This document shows positions 32,314 through 41,434 of a stretch of DNA of 48,160 bases, one piece after another (positions within the stretch are counted from its first letter, which is position 1; every line of letters begins with the position of its first letter). The notes under the pieces were generated by a model. That model did not search any database and was not told the DNA's origin. It was given only the letters and a program-made list of their open reading frames with translations. Made by a program: the position numbers and the translations under genes. Source of the DNA: Clostridia bacterium (lineage in GTDB: Bacteria > Bacillota > Limnochordia > DTU080 > RSA5); contig PKEX01000031.1 of NCBI GenBank assembly GCA_002919235.1, positions 1 to 48,160 of the forward strand. Direction: 5' to 3'.

Positions 32314-33714
32314 ATGGAGTCGATCCCTTTGCCCCCCCGTCGAAGCCGTTACGTCTGCCAGCAGTGCGGTGAAGTGAGCGTCAAGTGGCTGGGACGCTGC
32401 CCCTCGTGCGAAGCCTGGAACACGCTGGTGGAAGAGCTGGATGTCCGGGAAAGCCGCCCGCGGCGGGCGGCGGCAGGCGCCCGTTCCGTTCCGGCGACGG
32501 AGGCCTCCGGCTGGGAGGAAGAGCGTCGGAGCCTGGGCGTGTGGGAGCTCGACCGCGTGCTGGGAGGGGGCATCGTGCCGGGTGCCCTGGTGCTGGTGGG
32601 CGGCGAGCCGGGCGTCGGCAAGTCCACGCTCCTCCTGCAGGTGGCGGCGCTCTACGCCGAGCGCTGCGGCACCGTGCTGTACGTGAGCGGGGAGGAGTCG
32701 GTGGGACAGGTGGCCATGCGGGCGCGCCGGCTGGGGACGGTGCACCCGAGGCTCCGGCTCCTCAGCGAGGCCCGGGTCGAGGTGATCGAAGAGGTGATCG
32801 CCGCCGAGGAGCCTGAGCTGGTGGTGGTCGACTCCATCCAGACGATGCTCCACCCGGACCTGGAGACGGGGCCGGGCAGCGTGGCCCAGGTGCGGGAGTG
32901 CTGCCACTTCCTGGGCCGGATCGGCAAGGAGCGGGGCATCGCCGTCTTTTTCATCGGGCACGTGACCAAGCAAGGGACGCTGGCCGGGCCCAAGGTACTG
33001 GAGCACGCGGTGGACGTCGTGCTCCACGTCGAAGGGGAGAGCCACTCCGCCCTCCGCCTCCTGCGGCCGGTGAAAAACCGGTTTGGCTCCACGCAGGAAG
33101 TGGGCATCTTCGAGATGACGGCCGCGGGACTCAAGCCCGTGGAGAATCCGTCCGAGTTATTCTTGCAGGAAAGGCCCATGGGAAGCCCGGGTTCGGTGGT
33201 GACCGCCTCGCGGGAGGGCAGCCGGCCTCTCCTGGTTGAGGTGCAGGCCCTGGTGGCGCCGACGGCGTTCGGAGGCACGCCCCGCCGGCAGGCGGCGGGA
33301 GTGGACTACAACCGGGTCTCCATCATCCTGGCGGTCCTCGAACGGCGGGTCGGCATCCCGCTGCAGACGCACGACGTGTACGTGAACGTGGCCGGAGGGG
33401 TGAAGACCACCGAGCCCGCGTGCGACCTCGCGATCGCCCTGGCGGTGGCCTCCAGTTTTCACGGCCGGCCGGTGGATCCGTCCACCGTCGTCTTCGGCGA
33501 GGTGGGACTCTCCGGAGAAGTGCGGAGCGTAGGGCACGGGGAGGAGCGGCTTCAGGAAGCGGCGCGGCTGGGGTTCCGGCGCGCCGTGGTCCCCGCCGGG
33601 GCCCGGCTGGAGCGGGCGGCGGCCATAGCGGTGGCCGGGGTGCGCAGCGTCGAAGAGGCGATCTCCGCCGGGCTCGGCGGCAGCGCCGGGAAGCGAGGAG
33701 GAGGATCGGCATGA
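32314..33714 (+). CDS. radA: DNA repair protein RadA (Sms)
   Basis: A 466-residue RecA-like helicase that promotes branch migration in recombination. It has the N-terminal zinc finger (Cys15, Cys18, Cys29, Cys32), a Walker A GEPGVGKST at about 97-105, a KNRFGSTQE motif near 254 unique to RadA, and a C-terminal Lon-protease-like domain (about 290-455). No ribosome site is seen at the ATG, in keeping with a short leader transcript. The gene's stop overlaps the disA start as ATGA, as in many Firmicutes, so RadA and DisA are coupled; RadA is known to inhibit DisA in Bacillus. Confidence 0.97.
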   Translation: MESIPLPPRRSRYVCQQCGEVSVKWLGRCPSCEAWNTLVEELDVRESRPRRAAAGARSVPATEASGWEEERRSLGVWELDRVLGGGIVPGALVLVGGEPGVGKSTLLLQVAALYAERCGTVLYVSGEESVGQVAMRARRLGTVHPRLRLLSEARVEVIEEVIAAEEPELVVVDSIQTMLHPDLETGPGSVAQVRECCHFLGRIGKERGIAVFFIGHVTKQGTLAGPKVLEHAVDVVLHVEGESHSALRLLRPVKNRFGSTQEVGIFEMTAAGLKPVENPSELFLQERPMGSPGSVVTASREGSRPLLVEVQALVAPTAFGGTPRRQAAGVDYNRVSIILAVLERRVGIPLQTHDVYVNVAGGVKTTEPACDLAIALAVASSFHGRPVDPSTVVFGEVGLSGEVRSVGHGEERLQEAARLGFRRAVVPAGARLERAAAIAVAGVRSVEEAISAGLGGSAGKRGGGSA

Positions 33715-34793
33715 AAGACGGGGCCAAGGGGAACGAGGAGCTGATCCGGGAGACCCTCCGGCTCGTCTCGCCCGGCACCGCGCTCTACGAGGGATTGGAG
33801 AACATCCTCAGGGCCAGGACCGGCGCGCTGATCGTCGTCGGCGACTCCGAGGAAGTGCTTTCGCTGGTCAACGGCGGGTTTCGCATCGACACCGAGGTGA
33901 ATCCCGCCGCCCTCTACGAACTGGCCAAGATGGACGGGGCGCTGATCCTGAGCCGGGACGCCAAGCGGATTCTCTATGCCAACGCCCACCTCACGCCCGA
34001 CCCCATGATCCCTACCGTGGAGACGGGTTCCCGGCACCGCACCGCGGAGCAGGTAGCCCGGCAGACGGGAGCCCTGGTCATCTCCATCTCGCAGCGGCGG
34101 AACATCATCACCCTGTACCGGGGCACCATGCGCTACGTCCTCCAGGACGTGGGCGTCCTGCTCACCAAGGCGAACCAGGCGCTTTCCACCCTGGAGCGGT
34201 ACAAGAGCGTGCTGGAGCAGTCGCTGTCCAACCTGAGCGCCCTGGAGTTTGAGGACCTGGCCACGCTGACCGACGTGGCCACCTGCCTGCAGCGGGCGCA
34301 GCTGGTCTCCCGCATCGCCCGGGAGATCGAGCGGTACGTGGCGGAGCTGGGGGTAGAGGGCCGGCTGGTCAGCATGCAGCTGGACGAGCTGATGGTGGGC
34401 ATCGAAAACGAGGGCCTCTTGATCATCATGGACTACCGGGACCCCGAGCACTCCGGCTCGCCCCAGGAGATCCTGCAGCAGCTGGAGAGCTGCACGTCCG
34501 ACGAGCTCTTGGAGCTCGGCTTCATCGCCCGGGCCCTGGGCCACGGCGGCAGCCTCAACAGCTTGGAAGTGCCGGTGACGCCCCGGGGCTACCGGGTGCT
34601 GCACAAGATCCCGCGGCTTCCCGCACCGGTCATCGAGAACATCGTGCAGACCTTCAAGAGCCTGCCCGAGATCATGGAAGCCAGCATCGACGAGCTGGAC
34701 GACGTGGAAGGGATCGGCGAGGTGCGGGCCAAGGCCATCAAGGACGGCCTGCGCCGCCTCAGGGAGCAGGCGCTGCTGGATCGGCACCTCTGA
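33711..34793 (+). CDS. disA: Diadenylate cyclase, DNA integrity scanning protein DisA
   Basis: The 360-residue protein makes cyclic di-AMP from two ATP. The DAC domain contains DGALIL (Asp75-Gly-Ala) and RHRTAE (108-113), the two catalytic motifs. A helical linker follows (about 140-290), then a C-terminal helix-hairpin-helix DNA-binding domain (LDDVEGIGEVRAKAIKDGL near 332-350). DisA scans DNA for branched lesions at the start of sporulation. ATG at 33711 overlaps the radA stop and has GGAGGAGG 6 bases upstream. Confidence 0.97.
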   Translation: MKDGAKGNEELIRETLRLVSPGTALYEGLENILRARTGALIVVGDSEEVLSLVNGGFRIDTEVNPAALYELAKMDGALILSRDAKRILYANAHLTPDPMIPTVETGSRHRTAEQVARQTGALVISISQRRNIITLYRGTMRYVLQDVGVLLTKANQALSTLERYKSVLEQSLSNLSALEFEDLATLTDVATCLQRAQLVSRIAREIERYVAELGVEGRLVSMQLDELMVGIENEGLLIIMDYRDPEHSGSPQEILQQLESCTSDELLELGFIARALGHGGSLNSLEVPVTPRGYRVLHKIPRLPAPVIENIVQTFKSLPEIMEASIDELDDVEGIGEVRAKAIKDGLRRLREQALLDRHL

Positions 34794-34854
34794 CAGGCAG
34801 CCGCCGCGCCCCGGGGGGCTTGGCCCGGCCGGGGGCAACAAGAAAACCTGACGG

Positions 34855-35289
34855 TTACGTCAGGTTGAAAACCCCCAGCGTGGCGATGCGTTTTTGCTCT
34901 TCCTGCAGCACCCGCTCCAAGCGGAGCCCGAAGAGGTCACAGAGCGCCGTGAGATAGTAGAGGTTTCTTCCGATCTCCTGCTCCAACACCTCGCGGCAGT
35001 GCTCGCACATCTCGCCCTTCACGTGGGTCTCCATGTGTTCCTTCATTTCCCAGTAGCTGATGTTGGCGGGAACGGTCTGCCGGCCGGCGTCCACCTGGAC
35101 GCACCCGCACGACGTCACGGCCTTGGCCACCGCCCGGTTCACCCGGGCGCCGGTCTCCTGGAACTTGGACATGACGTCCAACACGCTGCGATGGCGGATG
35201 AGACAGTCGGAAACGGCCTGCTGAAACGAGGCGAGATCGACGGAAGGCTCGGCGGGACGTGCGGTCTCCGGGGACGACTTGGCGCTCAC
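34855..35289 (-). CDS. Conserved Firmicutes protein with CGC and CxxC motifs, DUF1573-like
   Basis: A 144-residue cytoplasmic protein. Visible segments are CLIRHRSVLDVMSKFQE near residue 30, NRAVAKAVTSCGC near 52, GEMCEHCREVLEQEIG near 92 and a C-terminal helical part that ends LGVFNL. I recall close relatives next to carD/disA in clostridia, often labelled DUF1573; the label is from memory. The C-terminal helices resemble MazG-type pyrophosphatases. GTG at 35289 lies 10 bases after AAGGAG. It has its own near-consensus promoter, divergent from carD. Possible metal binding by the cysteines is inferred. Confidence 0.75.
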   Translation of the reverse strand: MSAKSSPETARPAEPSVDLASFQQAVSDCLIRHRSVLDVMSKFQETGARVNRAVAKAVTSCGCVQVDAGRQTVPANISYWEMKEHMETHVKGEMCEHCREVLEQEIGRNLYYLTALCDLFGLRLERVLQEEQKRIATLGVFNLT

Positions 35290-35382
35290 AGACACCACGC
35301 TCCTTGGACAGGGATCAGCAGGGGACCTATGCGGACGATCTGCTCCAAGGGACTGGTGCACCAGACCACCTTAGATGTGTCC

Positions 35383-35412
35383 ATTATAGGTTGGCGAGAA
35401 TGCCTCTGTCAA
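35383..35412 (-). promoter_or_regulatory. Near-consensus promoter, minus strand
   Basis: On the minus strand TTGACA (35407-35412), an 18-base spacer and TATAAT (35383-35388): both hexamers match the sigma-A consensus perfectly. It would give a leader of about 85 bases for the CGC/CxxC gene. Confidence 0.9.
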
Positions 35413-35458
35413 GCCGATTTCCCGCTCTTTCGCCCGGTCCGGGGGCACCCCCGTTTCG

Positions 35459-35487
35459 TTGACACCCTTTGCGGCAAACGATAAAAT
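35459..35487 (+). promoter_or_regulatory. carD promoter
   Basis: TTGACA at 35459-35464, 17-base spacer, TAAAAT at 35482-35487. Transcription would start near 35494, about 44 bases before carD. It lies back to back with the minus-strand promoter 47 bases away. Confidence 0.88.
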
Positions 35488-35537
35488 TATCAAAAGGAAC
35501 GTGCCCATTCGGCGCGAGAAGTGGAGGGCACCCCACG

Positions 35538-36017
35538 GTGACGTTCAACATCGGAGACAAAGTTGTCTACCCGATGCACGGCGCGGGCATCATCGAGGCC
35601 ATCGAGGAGAAAGAGGTCCTGGGCGAGCGGCAGAAGTACTACGTCATGAAGCTCCCCATCGGGGACATGAAAGTGATGATCCCCACGGACAGTGTGGCCG
35701 AGCTGGGGCTGCGCCAGGTCATCGACGAGGAGAGCGTCGAAAAGGTCTACGAGATCCTGCGGGGCGAGCAGACCGCGATGTCCCAGAACTGGAACCGGCG
35801 CTACCGCGCCAACATGGAGAAGATCAAGAGCGGGGACATTTTCGAGGTGGCGGAGGTGGTGCGGAACCTCGCCATCCGCGACCGGGAGAAGGGGCTTTCC
35901 ACCGGAGAACGCAAGATGCTGGACAACGCCCGGCAGATCCTCATCAGCGAGCTGGTCCTCGCCCAAGACACCACGGAAGAGCAGGTGGAATCGACCCTCA
36001 ACGAGCTGCTGGGCTAG
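35538..36017 (+). CDS. CarD family RNA polymerase-binding regulator
   Basis: The 159-residue protein has the CarD/TRCF-RID fold at the N terminus (FNIGDKVVYPMHGAGIIEAIEEKEVLG), which binds RNA polymerase beta, and a helical C-terminal DNA-contacting domain (YRANMEKIKSGDIFEVAEVVRNLAIRDREKGLS). CarD-type proteins stabilise open promoter complexes, in particular at rRNA promoters. In Firmicutes the gene usually lies before ispD, as here. GTG at 35538 has GGAGG 10 bases upstream; an earlier start at 35469 would read from within the promoter region. A terminator follows. Confidence 0.93.
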   Translation: MTFNIGDKVVYPMHGAGIIEAIEEKEVLGERQKYYVMKLPIGDMKVMIPTDSVAELGLRQVIDEESVEKVYEILRGEQTAMSQNWNRRYRANMEKIKSGDIFEVAEVVRNLAIRDREKGLSTGERKMLDNARQILISELVLAQDTTEEQVESTLNELLG

Positions 36018-36087
36018 GCGCGCCCGCGCCGGCCGGCAGAGGGCTGAACGGCCGTCGCCTTGCAGTGGGACACGCACCGAGCCGGTT

Positions 36088-36119
36088 CGTCAGGGCCCGG
36101 AGGCTCTGGCGGCTTTTTT
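36088..36119 (+). terminator. Terminator after carD
   Basis: A 10-bp stem (36088-36097 with 36102-36111, two G-U wobbles) with CGGA loop, then GC and TTTTTT at 36114-36119. Confidence 0.88.
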
Positions 36120-36170
36120 GTCCTTGAACGAAGCTTGAACGAAGCCCGTGTGGAGCTGAGGTGATGCCGG

Positions 36171-37373
36171 ATGTCTCACGCCGCAGCCATCGTCGTCGCC
36201 GCCGGCAGGGGCATGCGGATGGGCGGGGGAGTGAAAAAGCAGTTCCGGCCCCTCGGGGGCCGGCCCGTCCTCCACTGGTCGCTGGAGGCCATGGAGCAGG
36301 CGCCCAGCGTCGAGGAAGTGGTGGTGGTCGCCGGGGAGGAGGACGTGGACCGGCTCCGTAGGGAGGTTTCTCCCCTTTTCGCGAAAGTGACGGCGGTGGT
36401 GGCCGGCGGCGCGACCCGCCAGGAGTCGGTGGCCCGGGGCCTCAGGGCTTTGACGCCTTCGGCCCGTTGGGTGGTGGTGCACGACGGCGTCCGGCCCATG
36501 GCGGGGGCCGCCCTGGTGGAGCGGGTCCTGGAGGCGGCCCGCAAGCACGGGGCGGCCACAGCGGCGGTGCCCGTCGCCGACACCATCAAGCGGGTGGATG
36601 CCGGCGGGCGGGTCGAGCGCACCCTGGAGCGGGACGGGCTGTGGGCGGTGCAGACGCCCCAGGCCTTCGCCCGGGACGTGCTGGAGCGGGCGCACGCGGA
36701 AGGCGGCTCGCTCCGGGCGACGGACGACTGCGGCCTGGTAGAGGCCATGGGACACCCGGTGGCGGTGGTGCCCGGCTCGCCCCGGAACCTGAAGGTGACC
36801 ACCGAGGAAGACCTCGAGATCCTGGAAAGCCTCGTCCGCCGGCGCGCGGAAGGGGCGGCCGTGCCCGTGACGGGCTTCGGCCTCGACGTGCACCGGCTTG
36901 AGGCGGGCAGGCCCCTGGTCTTGGGTGGGGTGACCATCCCCTTTCCCAAAGGCCTCGCCGGTCACTCGGACGCCGACGTCCTGGCCCATGCCGTCATGGA
37001 CGCGCTCCTGGGCGCGTGCGCTCTGGGCGACATCGGCCAGCACTTTCCCGATTCGGACCCGGCGTACCGGGGTGCGGACAGCCTCCAGCTTCTGACGCAG
37101 GTCAGCCAGCTCCTTACGGCTCGCGGCGCTCGCATCGTGCACGTGGACGCGTTCGTCAGCGCCGAAGCGCCGCGGCTCCGACCGTACCTGGACGCTATGC
37201 GGGCGAACCTGGCCCGGGCCATGGGCATCGGCGTCCAACAGGTGAGCGTGAAAGCGGGGACGGCCGAGGGGCTCGGACCGGTGGGGCGCGGCGAAGCCAT
37301 CGAGGCCCGGGCCGTCGTCACGGTGCTGCGGCACGTCGCTCCCGGCGGCCTGTTCAGCCCAGCTTCTTCATGA
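36171..37373 (+). CDS. ispDF: Bifunctional IspD/IspF isoprenoid enzyme
   Basis: A 400-residue fusion for the MEP pathway. Residues 1-230 are IspD (2-C-methylerythritol 4-phosphate cytidylyltransferase) with [24 protein letters not shown] near 103 and DDCGLVEA near 186. Residues about 235-395 are IspF (MECDP synthase) with [36 protein letters not shown], and [15 protein letters not shown]. IspD makes CDP-ME and IspF cyclises CDP-ME2P. The ATG has a weak ribosome site (GAGGTGATGCCGG). Its last 20 bases overlap the convergent ribH gene. Confidence 0.96.
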   Translation: MSHAAAIVVAAGRGMRMGGGVKKQFRPLGGRPVLHWSLEAMEQAPSVEEVVVVAGEEDVDRLRREVSPLFAKVTAVVAGGATRQESVARGLRALTPSARWVVVHDGVRPMAGAALVERVLEAARKHGAATAAVPVADTIKRVDAGGRVERTLERDGLWAVQTPQAFARDVLERAHAEGGSLRATDDCGLVEAMGHPVAVVPGSPRNLKVTTEEDLEILESLVRRRAEGAAVPVTGFGLDVHRLEAGRPLVLGGVTIPFPKGLAGHSDADVLAHAVMDALLGACALGDIGQHFPDSDPAYRGADSLQLLTQVSQLLTARGARIVHVDAFVSAEAPRLRPYLDAMRANLARAMGIGVQQVSVKAGTAEGLGPVGRGEAIEARAVVTVLRHVAPGGLFSPASS

Positions 37374-37827
37374 GGTTGGCCATCTCGATCGCGCTCAGGG
37401 CCGCGTCCCAGCCCTTGTTGCCCGCCTTGGTGCCGGCCCGCTCCACCGCCTGCTCGATGGTGTCCGCGGTGATCAGCCCGTAGATGACCGGAACACCCGT
37501 CTCGAAGCCCGCCGCGGCGATTCCCTTCGCGCTCTCCGCGCAGACGTAATCGAAATGGGGTGTGGCTCCCCGGATCACCGCCCCCAGGCAGATGACGGCA
37601 TCGTACTCTTGGCTGCGCGCCATCTTGAGAGCGACCAGCGGGATTTCAAAGCTGCCGGGAACCCGGGCGACGGCGATGTCCTCGTCTTGAGCGCCGTGGC
37701 GGCGCAGCCCGTCGAGGCAGCCGTCCAGCAGCTTGTCGGTGATGAACGAGTTGAACCGGGCGACGACGATGCCAAACCGCAGCCCTGCTGCGCTCAAGTG
37801 CCCTTCGATCACGGTGGCCATGTTCAC
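37354..37827 (-). CDS. ribH: 6,7-dimethyl-8-ribityllumazine synthase
   Basis: The 157-residue enzyme condenses 5-amino-6-ribitylaminouracil with dihydroxybutanone phosphate. Family segments: [14 protein letters not shown] near 20, [15 protein letters not shown] near 55, [16 protein letters not shown] near 80 and [16 protein letters not shown] near 112. It is the last gene of the rib operon; its start overlaps the ribBA stop by four bases. Its 3' end overlaps ispDF by 20 bases. No intrinsic terminator is seen between the two. Confidence 0.97.
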   Translation of the reverse strand: MNMATVIEGHLSAAGLRFGIVVARFNSFITDKLLDGCLDGLRRHGAQDEDIAVARVPGSFEIPLVALKMARSQEYDAVICLGAVIRGATPHFDYVCAESAKGIAAAGFETGVPVIYGLITADTIEQAVERAGTKAGNKGWDAALSAIEMANLMKKLG

Positions 37828-39071
37828 TTCGCCTCCTTGGTGGTGGAGCCGCTCAGCAGGCCGAGCTCATCGAGCCAGTGGCCGAGCTTTTCCTTCTTGG
37901 TGGTCAGGTAGCGCAGGTTGGCCTCCCGGGCGGGCATCTGGAGCGGGACCCGCTCCGTTACCTGGAGGCCGTAGGCTTCCAGGCCCACGATCTTCCGGGG
38001 GTTGTTGGTCAGCAGGCGGATGGTGGAAAGGCCCAGGTCAGCCAGGATCTGCGCTCCCAGCCCGTAGTCCCGCAGGTCGGCGGGGAAGCCCAGCGACGCG
38101 TTGGCCTGGACGGTGTCCTGGCCCAGGTCCTGGAGCGCGTAGGCTTTGATCTTGTTGAGCAGCCCGATCCCCCGCCCCTCGTGCTCCGGGAGGTAGACCA
38201 GGACGCCCCGGCCTTCCGCTTCGATCTGCCTCAGGGCCGCTTCCAGCTGGTCGCCGCAGTCGCAGCGGAGGGACCCCAGGATGTCCCCGGTGACGCAGCC
38301 CGAATGGACCCGCACCAGCACGTCCCGGGCGCCTTCGACCTCGCCTTTCACCAGGGCAAGGCACTCGGCGCCGCTCAGGAGACTCCGGTAGCCGATGACC
38401 CGGAAGTGGCCGTAGCGGGTGGGAAGCTCCGCTTGCGCGACCCGCTCCACCAGCTTCTCGTGCTGGCGGCGGTAGCGGATCAAGTCGGCGATGGAGATCA
38501 TCTTGAGCCCGTGATGCTTGGCGAACTCCCTGAGCTGGGGCACCCGGGCCATGGTGCCGTCCGGGTTCATGATCTCGCAGATGACGCCGGCCGGCTGGAG
38601 CCCGGCCAGCCGCGCCAGGTCCACCGCAGCTTCGGTGTGGCCTGCTCGGCGCAGGACCCCGCCCTCTTTCGCCATGAGGGGGAAGATGTGGCCCGGCCGG
38701 CGCAGGTCCTGGGGCCGGGTCCGGGGATCGACCAAGGCCCGGATGGTCCTGGCCCGCTCGGCGGCGGAGATCCCGGTGTGCACGTCGCCGGCGTCCACCG
38801 ACACGGTAAACGCGGTGCCCATGGTGTCCGTGTTTTCCGGGGTCATCAAGGGGATGCCCAGCTCCTTGAGGCGCTGGGAGGTGAGGGGGACGCAGATGAG
38901 GCCCCGGGCGTGCGTGACCATGAAGTTGACGTGCCACGGCTCGACCTTTTCCGCGGCCATCACCAAGTCGCCCTCGTTCTCCCGGTCCTCGTCGTCCACC
39001 ACGATGACCATCCGGCCCTGCCGGATCTCCTCGATGGCCTCTTCGACGCTGTCGAACAGCGGCTCGTTCAT
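37824..39071 (-). CDS. ribBA: Bifunctional DHBP synthase / GTP cyclohydrolase II
   Basis: The 415-residue protein joins RibB (about 1-205; [16 protein letters not shown] near 26, [11 protein letters not shown] near 52, FTVSVDA near 90) to RibA (about 206-405; [19 protein letters not shown] with zinc Cys, [11 protein letters not shown] near 305, [12 protein letters not shown] near 340). RibA starts riboflavin synthesis from GTP, and RibB makes the four-carbon unit from ribulose 5-phosphate. Start overlaps the ribE stop as ATGA with GGGAGG upstream. Third gene of the rib operon. Confidence 0.97.
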   Translation of the reverse strand: MNEPLFDSVEEAIEEIRQGRMVIVVDDEDRENEGDLVMAAEKVEPWHVNFMVTHARGLICVPLTSQRLKELGIPLMTPENTDTMGTAFTVSVDAGDVHTGISAAERARTIRALVDPRTRPQDLRRPGHIFPLMAKEGGVLRRAGHTEAAVDLARLAGLQPAGVICEIMNPDGTMARVPQLREFAKHHGLKMISIADLIRYRRQHEKLVERVAQAELPTRYGHFRVIGYRSLLSGAECLALVKGEVEGARDVLVRVHSGCVTGDILGSLRCDCGDQLEAALRQIEAEGRGVLVYLPEHEGRGIGLLNKIKAYALQDLGQDTVQANASLGFPADLRDYGLGAQILADLGLSTIRLLTNNPRKIVGLEAYGLQVTERVPLQMPAREANLRYLTTKKEKLGHWLDELGLLSGSTTKEAK

Positions 39072-39739
39072 CGCGAAGCTCCCTCCCGTCCGCCGGCTGG
39101 CAAGTCAACGAACCCCGAACGCTGGAGCGCGCTCCAAAGGTCCCGGCGCTCGCCCGTGCCGAGGAGTTTTTCCACGTACTTTCCGATCAGGTCCGCTTCC
39201 AGGTTGACCCGGTCTCCCGGGCGGAGCTGGCCTAGGGTGGTCACCTGCAGGGTGTGAGGGACCAGGGCCACTTTGAACCCCCGGGGAAGGACGGCGGCCA
39301 CCGTGAGGCTGACGCCGTCCACCGCGATGGACCCCTTTTCGATCACGTACCGCATCACGTGCTCCGGGGCGGAAAAGGTGACGACGCAGCCGTCGCCGCT
39401 CTTTTCCACGGCCTCCACCCGGCCGACGCCGTCCACGTGGCCCGTCACCAGGTGCCCTCCCAAGCGGTCCGAGAGCCTCAGCGCGGGCTCCAAGTTCACC
39501 CGGTGGCCGGGCCGCAGCTCGCCCAGGGTGGTGCGGTCCAGCGTCTCCCGGCTGAGGTCCGCTTCAAAGCTTTCCTCCGTCCGGGCCACGCAGGTGAGGC
39601 ACGCCCCGTGGGTGGCGATGGAATCGCCGATGCCGAGGAGCGGCGCGGTGCGGGGCGCCGCCACTTCAACCCGGGCCCCGTCGCTGCGGGTGTGGATCCG
39701 CACCACCCGGCCCACCTCTTGCACGATGCCAGTGAACAT
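39068..39739 (-). CDS. ribE: Riboflavin synthase, alpha subunit type
   Basis: The 223-residue enzyme dismutates two lumazines into riboflavin. It shows the internal duplication of two lumazine-binding barrels: [12 protein letters not shown] with the first domain to about residue 95, and [12 protein letters not shown] with the second from about 97 to 190. Both carry a G-x-S-h-A/T-x-x-G/D active-site type segment ([25 protein letters not shown]). The last 15 residues are poorly conserved. It overlaps ribBA by four bases and follows ribD by 49. Confidence 0.97.
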   Translation of the reverse strand: MFTGIVQEVGRVVRIHTRSDGARVEVAAPRTAPLLGIGDSIATHGACLTCVARTEESFEADLSRETLDRTTLGELRPGHRVNLEPALRLSDRLGGHLVTGHVDGVGRVEAVEKSGDGCVVTFSAPEHVMRYVIEKGSIAVDGVSLTVAAVLPRGFKVALVPHTLQVTTLGQLRPGDRVNLEADLIGKYVEKLLGTGERRDLWSALQRSGFVDLPAGGREGASR

Positions 39740-39788
39740 CCGGTATCACCGCCTTTTCCTTTGGACGCCGCGAGCGCCGGATGAGCCG

Positions 39789-40913
39789 TCAGTCGCCGAG
39801 GAAGCGGCGGGGCGTCCTCCCGTAGACGCGGAGGTCGCGGCCGGCGATCTCCCACGACACGTCGATCAACTTCAAGGCCTGGTCCAGCCTGGCCCGGCCC
39901 CGGCCGCCCAGGGACGGCAGCGCCTCGCTCCCTCCGATCAGCAGCGGCGCGACGTACGCGTGCACTTCGTCCACCAGGTCCTGGTCAAAGAAGGCGCCGG
40001 CCAGCGTGGGCCCGCCCTCGACCAGGAGGTGGGTGATCTCCTGGCCGGCCAGGTGTGCCAGCAGGGCGGCGAGATCGACCCGCTCCCCGTCGCCGGGGCT
40101 CACCCAGACCCGCGCGCCCGCCGCTTCCAAGGCCTTCACCCGCTCGCGCGGGGCCCGCCGGGTGACCGCCACCCACGTGGGCCCGCCGGGCCCCGTCAGG
40201 CAGCGGGCGGCGCCGGGAAGGCGGGCTTCGCTGTCCACCACGACCCGGACGGGCTGGCGGGCTGCCGGCTGCCCGCCGGGCCTCGCCGTGAGCAGCGGGT
40301 CGTCGGCTAGGGCCGTGCCGATGCCCACCGCGATGGCGTCCACCTGCGCCCGCAGCCGGTGGGCGTGGTCGCGCGCTTCGGCCGAAGTGATCCACTGGCT
40401 GTGGCCGGTGCGGGTCGCCGCTTTCCCGTCGAGGCTCTGCGCCAGCTTTAGGGTGACGTAAGGCCGTCCTTGGGTGATCCACGTGACGAAGGCCCGGTTG
40501 ACCAGGCGGGCCTCCCGCTCCAGGACGCCGGTGGTCACTTCGATCCCCGCCTCTCGGAGGCGGGCGGCGCCGCGGCCCGAGACCCGGGGATTGGGGTCGA
40601 TCATGGCCGCCACCACCCGCCGCACGCCGGCTTGGATGATCCGGTCCACGCACGGGGGTGTCCGGCCGTGATGGGAGCACGGCTCCAGCGTCACGTAAAG
40701 CGTGCCGCCCCGGGCTCGCTCGCCGGCTTCGTCCAGCGCCACCACTTCCGCGTGGGGCCGGCCGGCGCCCTCATGCCAGCCGGTGCCCGCCACGGCGCCG
40801 TCGGCGTCCAGGACCACAGCGCCGACCATGGGGTTGGGCGACGTCCGTCCCCGGGCCTTCAGCGCCAGGTCCAGCGCCTGCTTCATGTACTTGAGGTCTT
40901 GGTCTTCCGGCAA
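39789..40913 (-). CDS. ribD: Bifunctional riboflavin biosynthesis deaminase/reductase
   Basis: A 374-residue protein. The N-terminal deaminase has HAEVVAL near 52 and PCSHHGRTPPC near 77-87 as zinc ligands and catalytic Glu. The C-terminal reductase (about 150-365) contains RPYVTLKLAQSLDGK, TGHSQWITS and LLVEGGPTLAGAF. The start is TTG at 40913, 8 bases after GAGGT, which gives the usual length; the long frame to 41300 runs into the riboswitch. It is the first gene of ribD-ribE-ribBA-ribH and lies behind an FMN riboswitch and terminator. Confidence 0.95.
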   Translation of the reverse strand: MPEDQDLKYMKQALDLALKARGRTSPNPMVGAVVLDADGAVAGTGWHEGAGRPHAEVVALDEAGERARGGTLYVTLEPCSHHGRTPPCVDRIIQAGVRRVVAAMIDPNPRVSGRGAARLREAGIEVTTGVLEREARLVNRAFVTWITQGRPYVTLKLAQSLDGKAATRTGHSQWITSAEARDHAHRLRAQVDAIAVGIGTALADDPLLTARPGGQPAARQPVRVVVDSEARLPGAARCLTGPGGPTWVAVTRRAPRERVKALEAAGARVWVSPGDGERVDLAALLAHLAGQEITHLLVEGGPTLAGAFFDQDLVDEVHAYVAPLLIGGSEALPSLGGRGRARLDQALKLIDVSWEIAGRDLRVYGRTPRRFLGD

Positions 40914-40964
40914 AGGAGATGACCTCGCTTGCTTCGCGGGCAGGGGAGGAGGGCGCGGCGACAC

Positions 40965-40993
40965 AAAAAACCCGGGGCGTTGAGCCCCGGGGC
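40965..40993 (-). terminator. Riboswitch-linked terminator before ribD
   Basis: On the minus strand a GC stem (CCCCGGGGC with GCCCCGGG, 5-base loop) runs into six T. It lies between the FMN aptamer and ribD, the place of the expression platform. With FMN bound, transcription should stop here; an antiterminator would have to use upstream bases of the 80-base linker. Confidence 0.88.
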
Positions 40994-41071
40994 CGAGCCG
41001 GCGGGGCACGGACGCGCCCGCCGGCGGACGTGCATTAGCCGCGTGGAGACGATCCGTCCACCGGTTAAAGC

Positions 41072-41240
41072 CGCCTTCTCCCATCCGGACTGTACCGTCG
41101 GCTCTGGATTTACACCAGATCCTGCTCTCCAAGGGAGAGCTCGTGGGCTTAGGCGTCCCAGCGCAGGCACCGGGCGCCATCACCACCGGTCGGGAATTGC
41201 CCCCCGCTGGCCGCGGCGGGCTCACCCTGCCCCGAAGGCT
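41072..41240 (-). ncRNA. FMN riboswitch (RFN element)
   Basis: On the minus strand the conserved RFN pieces appear in order: TTCGGGGCAGGGTG, TTCCCGACCGGTGG, GCCCACGAGC, GGTGTAAATCCAGAGCCGAC, GGTACAGTCCGGATGGG and AGAAGG. P1 arms are CCTTCGGGGC near 41232-41240 and a pairing segment near 41072-41080. The usual GGGTGAAATTCCC of the P2 region is interrupted by an extra hairpin at about 41203-41220. The aptamer lies about 160 bases upstream of ribD and controls the rib operon through the terminator that follows. Confidence 0.96.
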
Positions 41241-41271
41241 GATTTTGGTGATGAAGTTGTGGTTCAATCCT

Positions 41272-41300
41272 AGCATAACACCGGGCCCGGAGGGGATCAA
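41272..41300 (-). promoter_or_regulatory. Promoter of the rib operon
   Basis: Minus strand TTGATC (41295-41300), 17-base spacer, TATGCT (41272-41277). Start of transcription would be near 41265, about 25 bases before the riboswitch aptamer. Confidence 0.75.
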
Positions 41301-41314
41301 GGACAGCTGTCCTT
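41299..41314. repeat. 16-bp perfect palindrome at the rib promoter
   Basis: AAGGACAGCTGTCCTT is a perfect palindrome that overlaps the outer edge of the -35 hexamer by two bases. A further GGGACAG lies at 41324-41330 and could pair with the CTGTCC arm. A dimeric regulator site is suggested; no regulator gene is adjacent. Confidence 0.6.
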
Positions 41315-41434
41315 TGTTTCATAGGGACAGAAGGCGGTTTCGCGCGGAGGAATCGCCGCCGCCGGAGGGAATCCCTACGGCGTGCGCGCCGGCGCAAAAC
41401 CCCAGCGGCGCGCGGCGAGGAGGAGTGACGGCCA

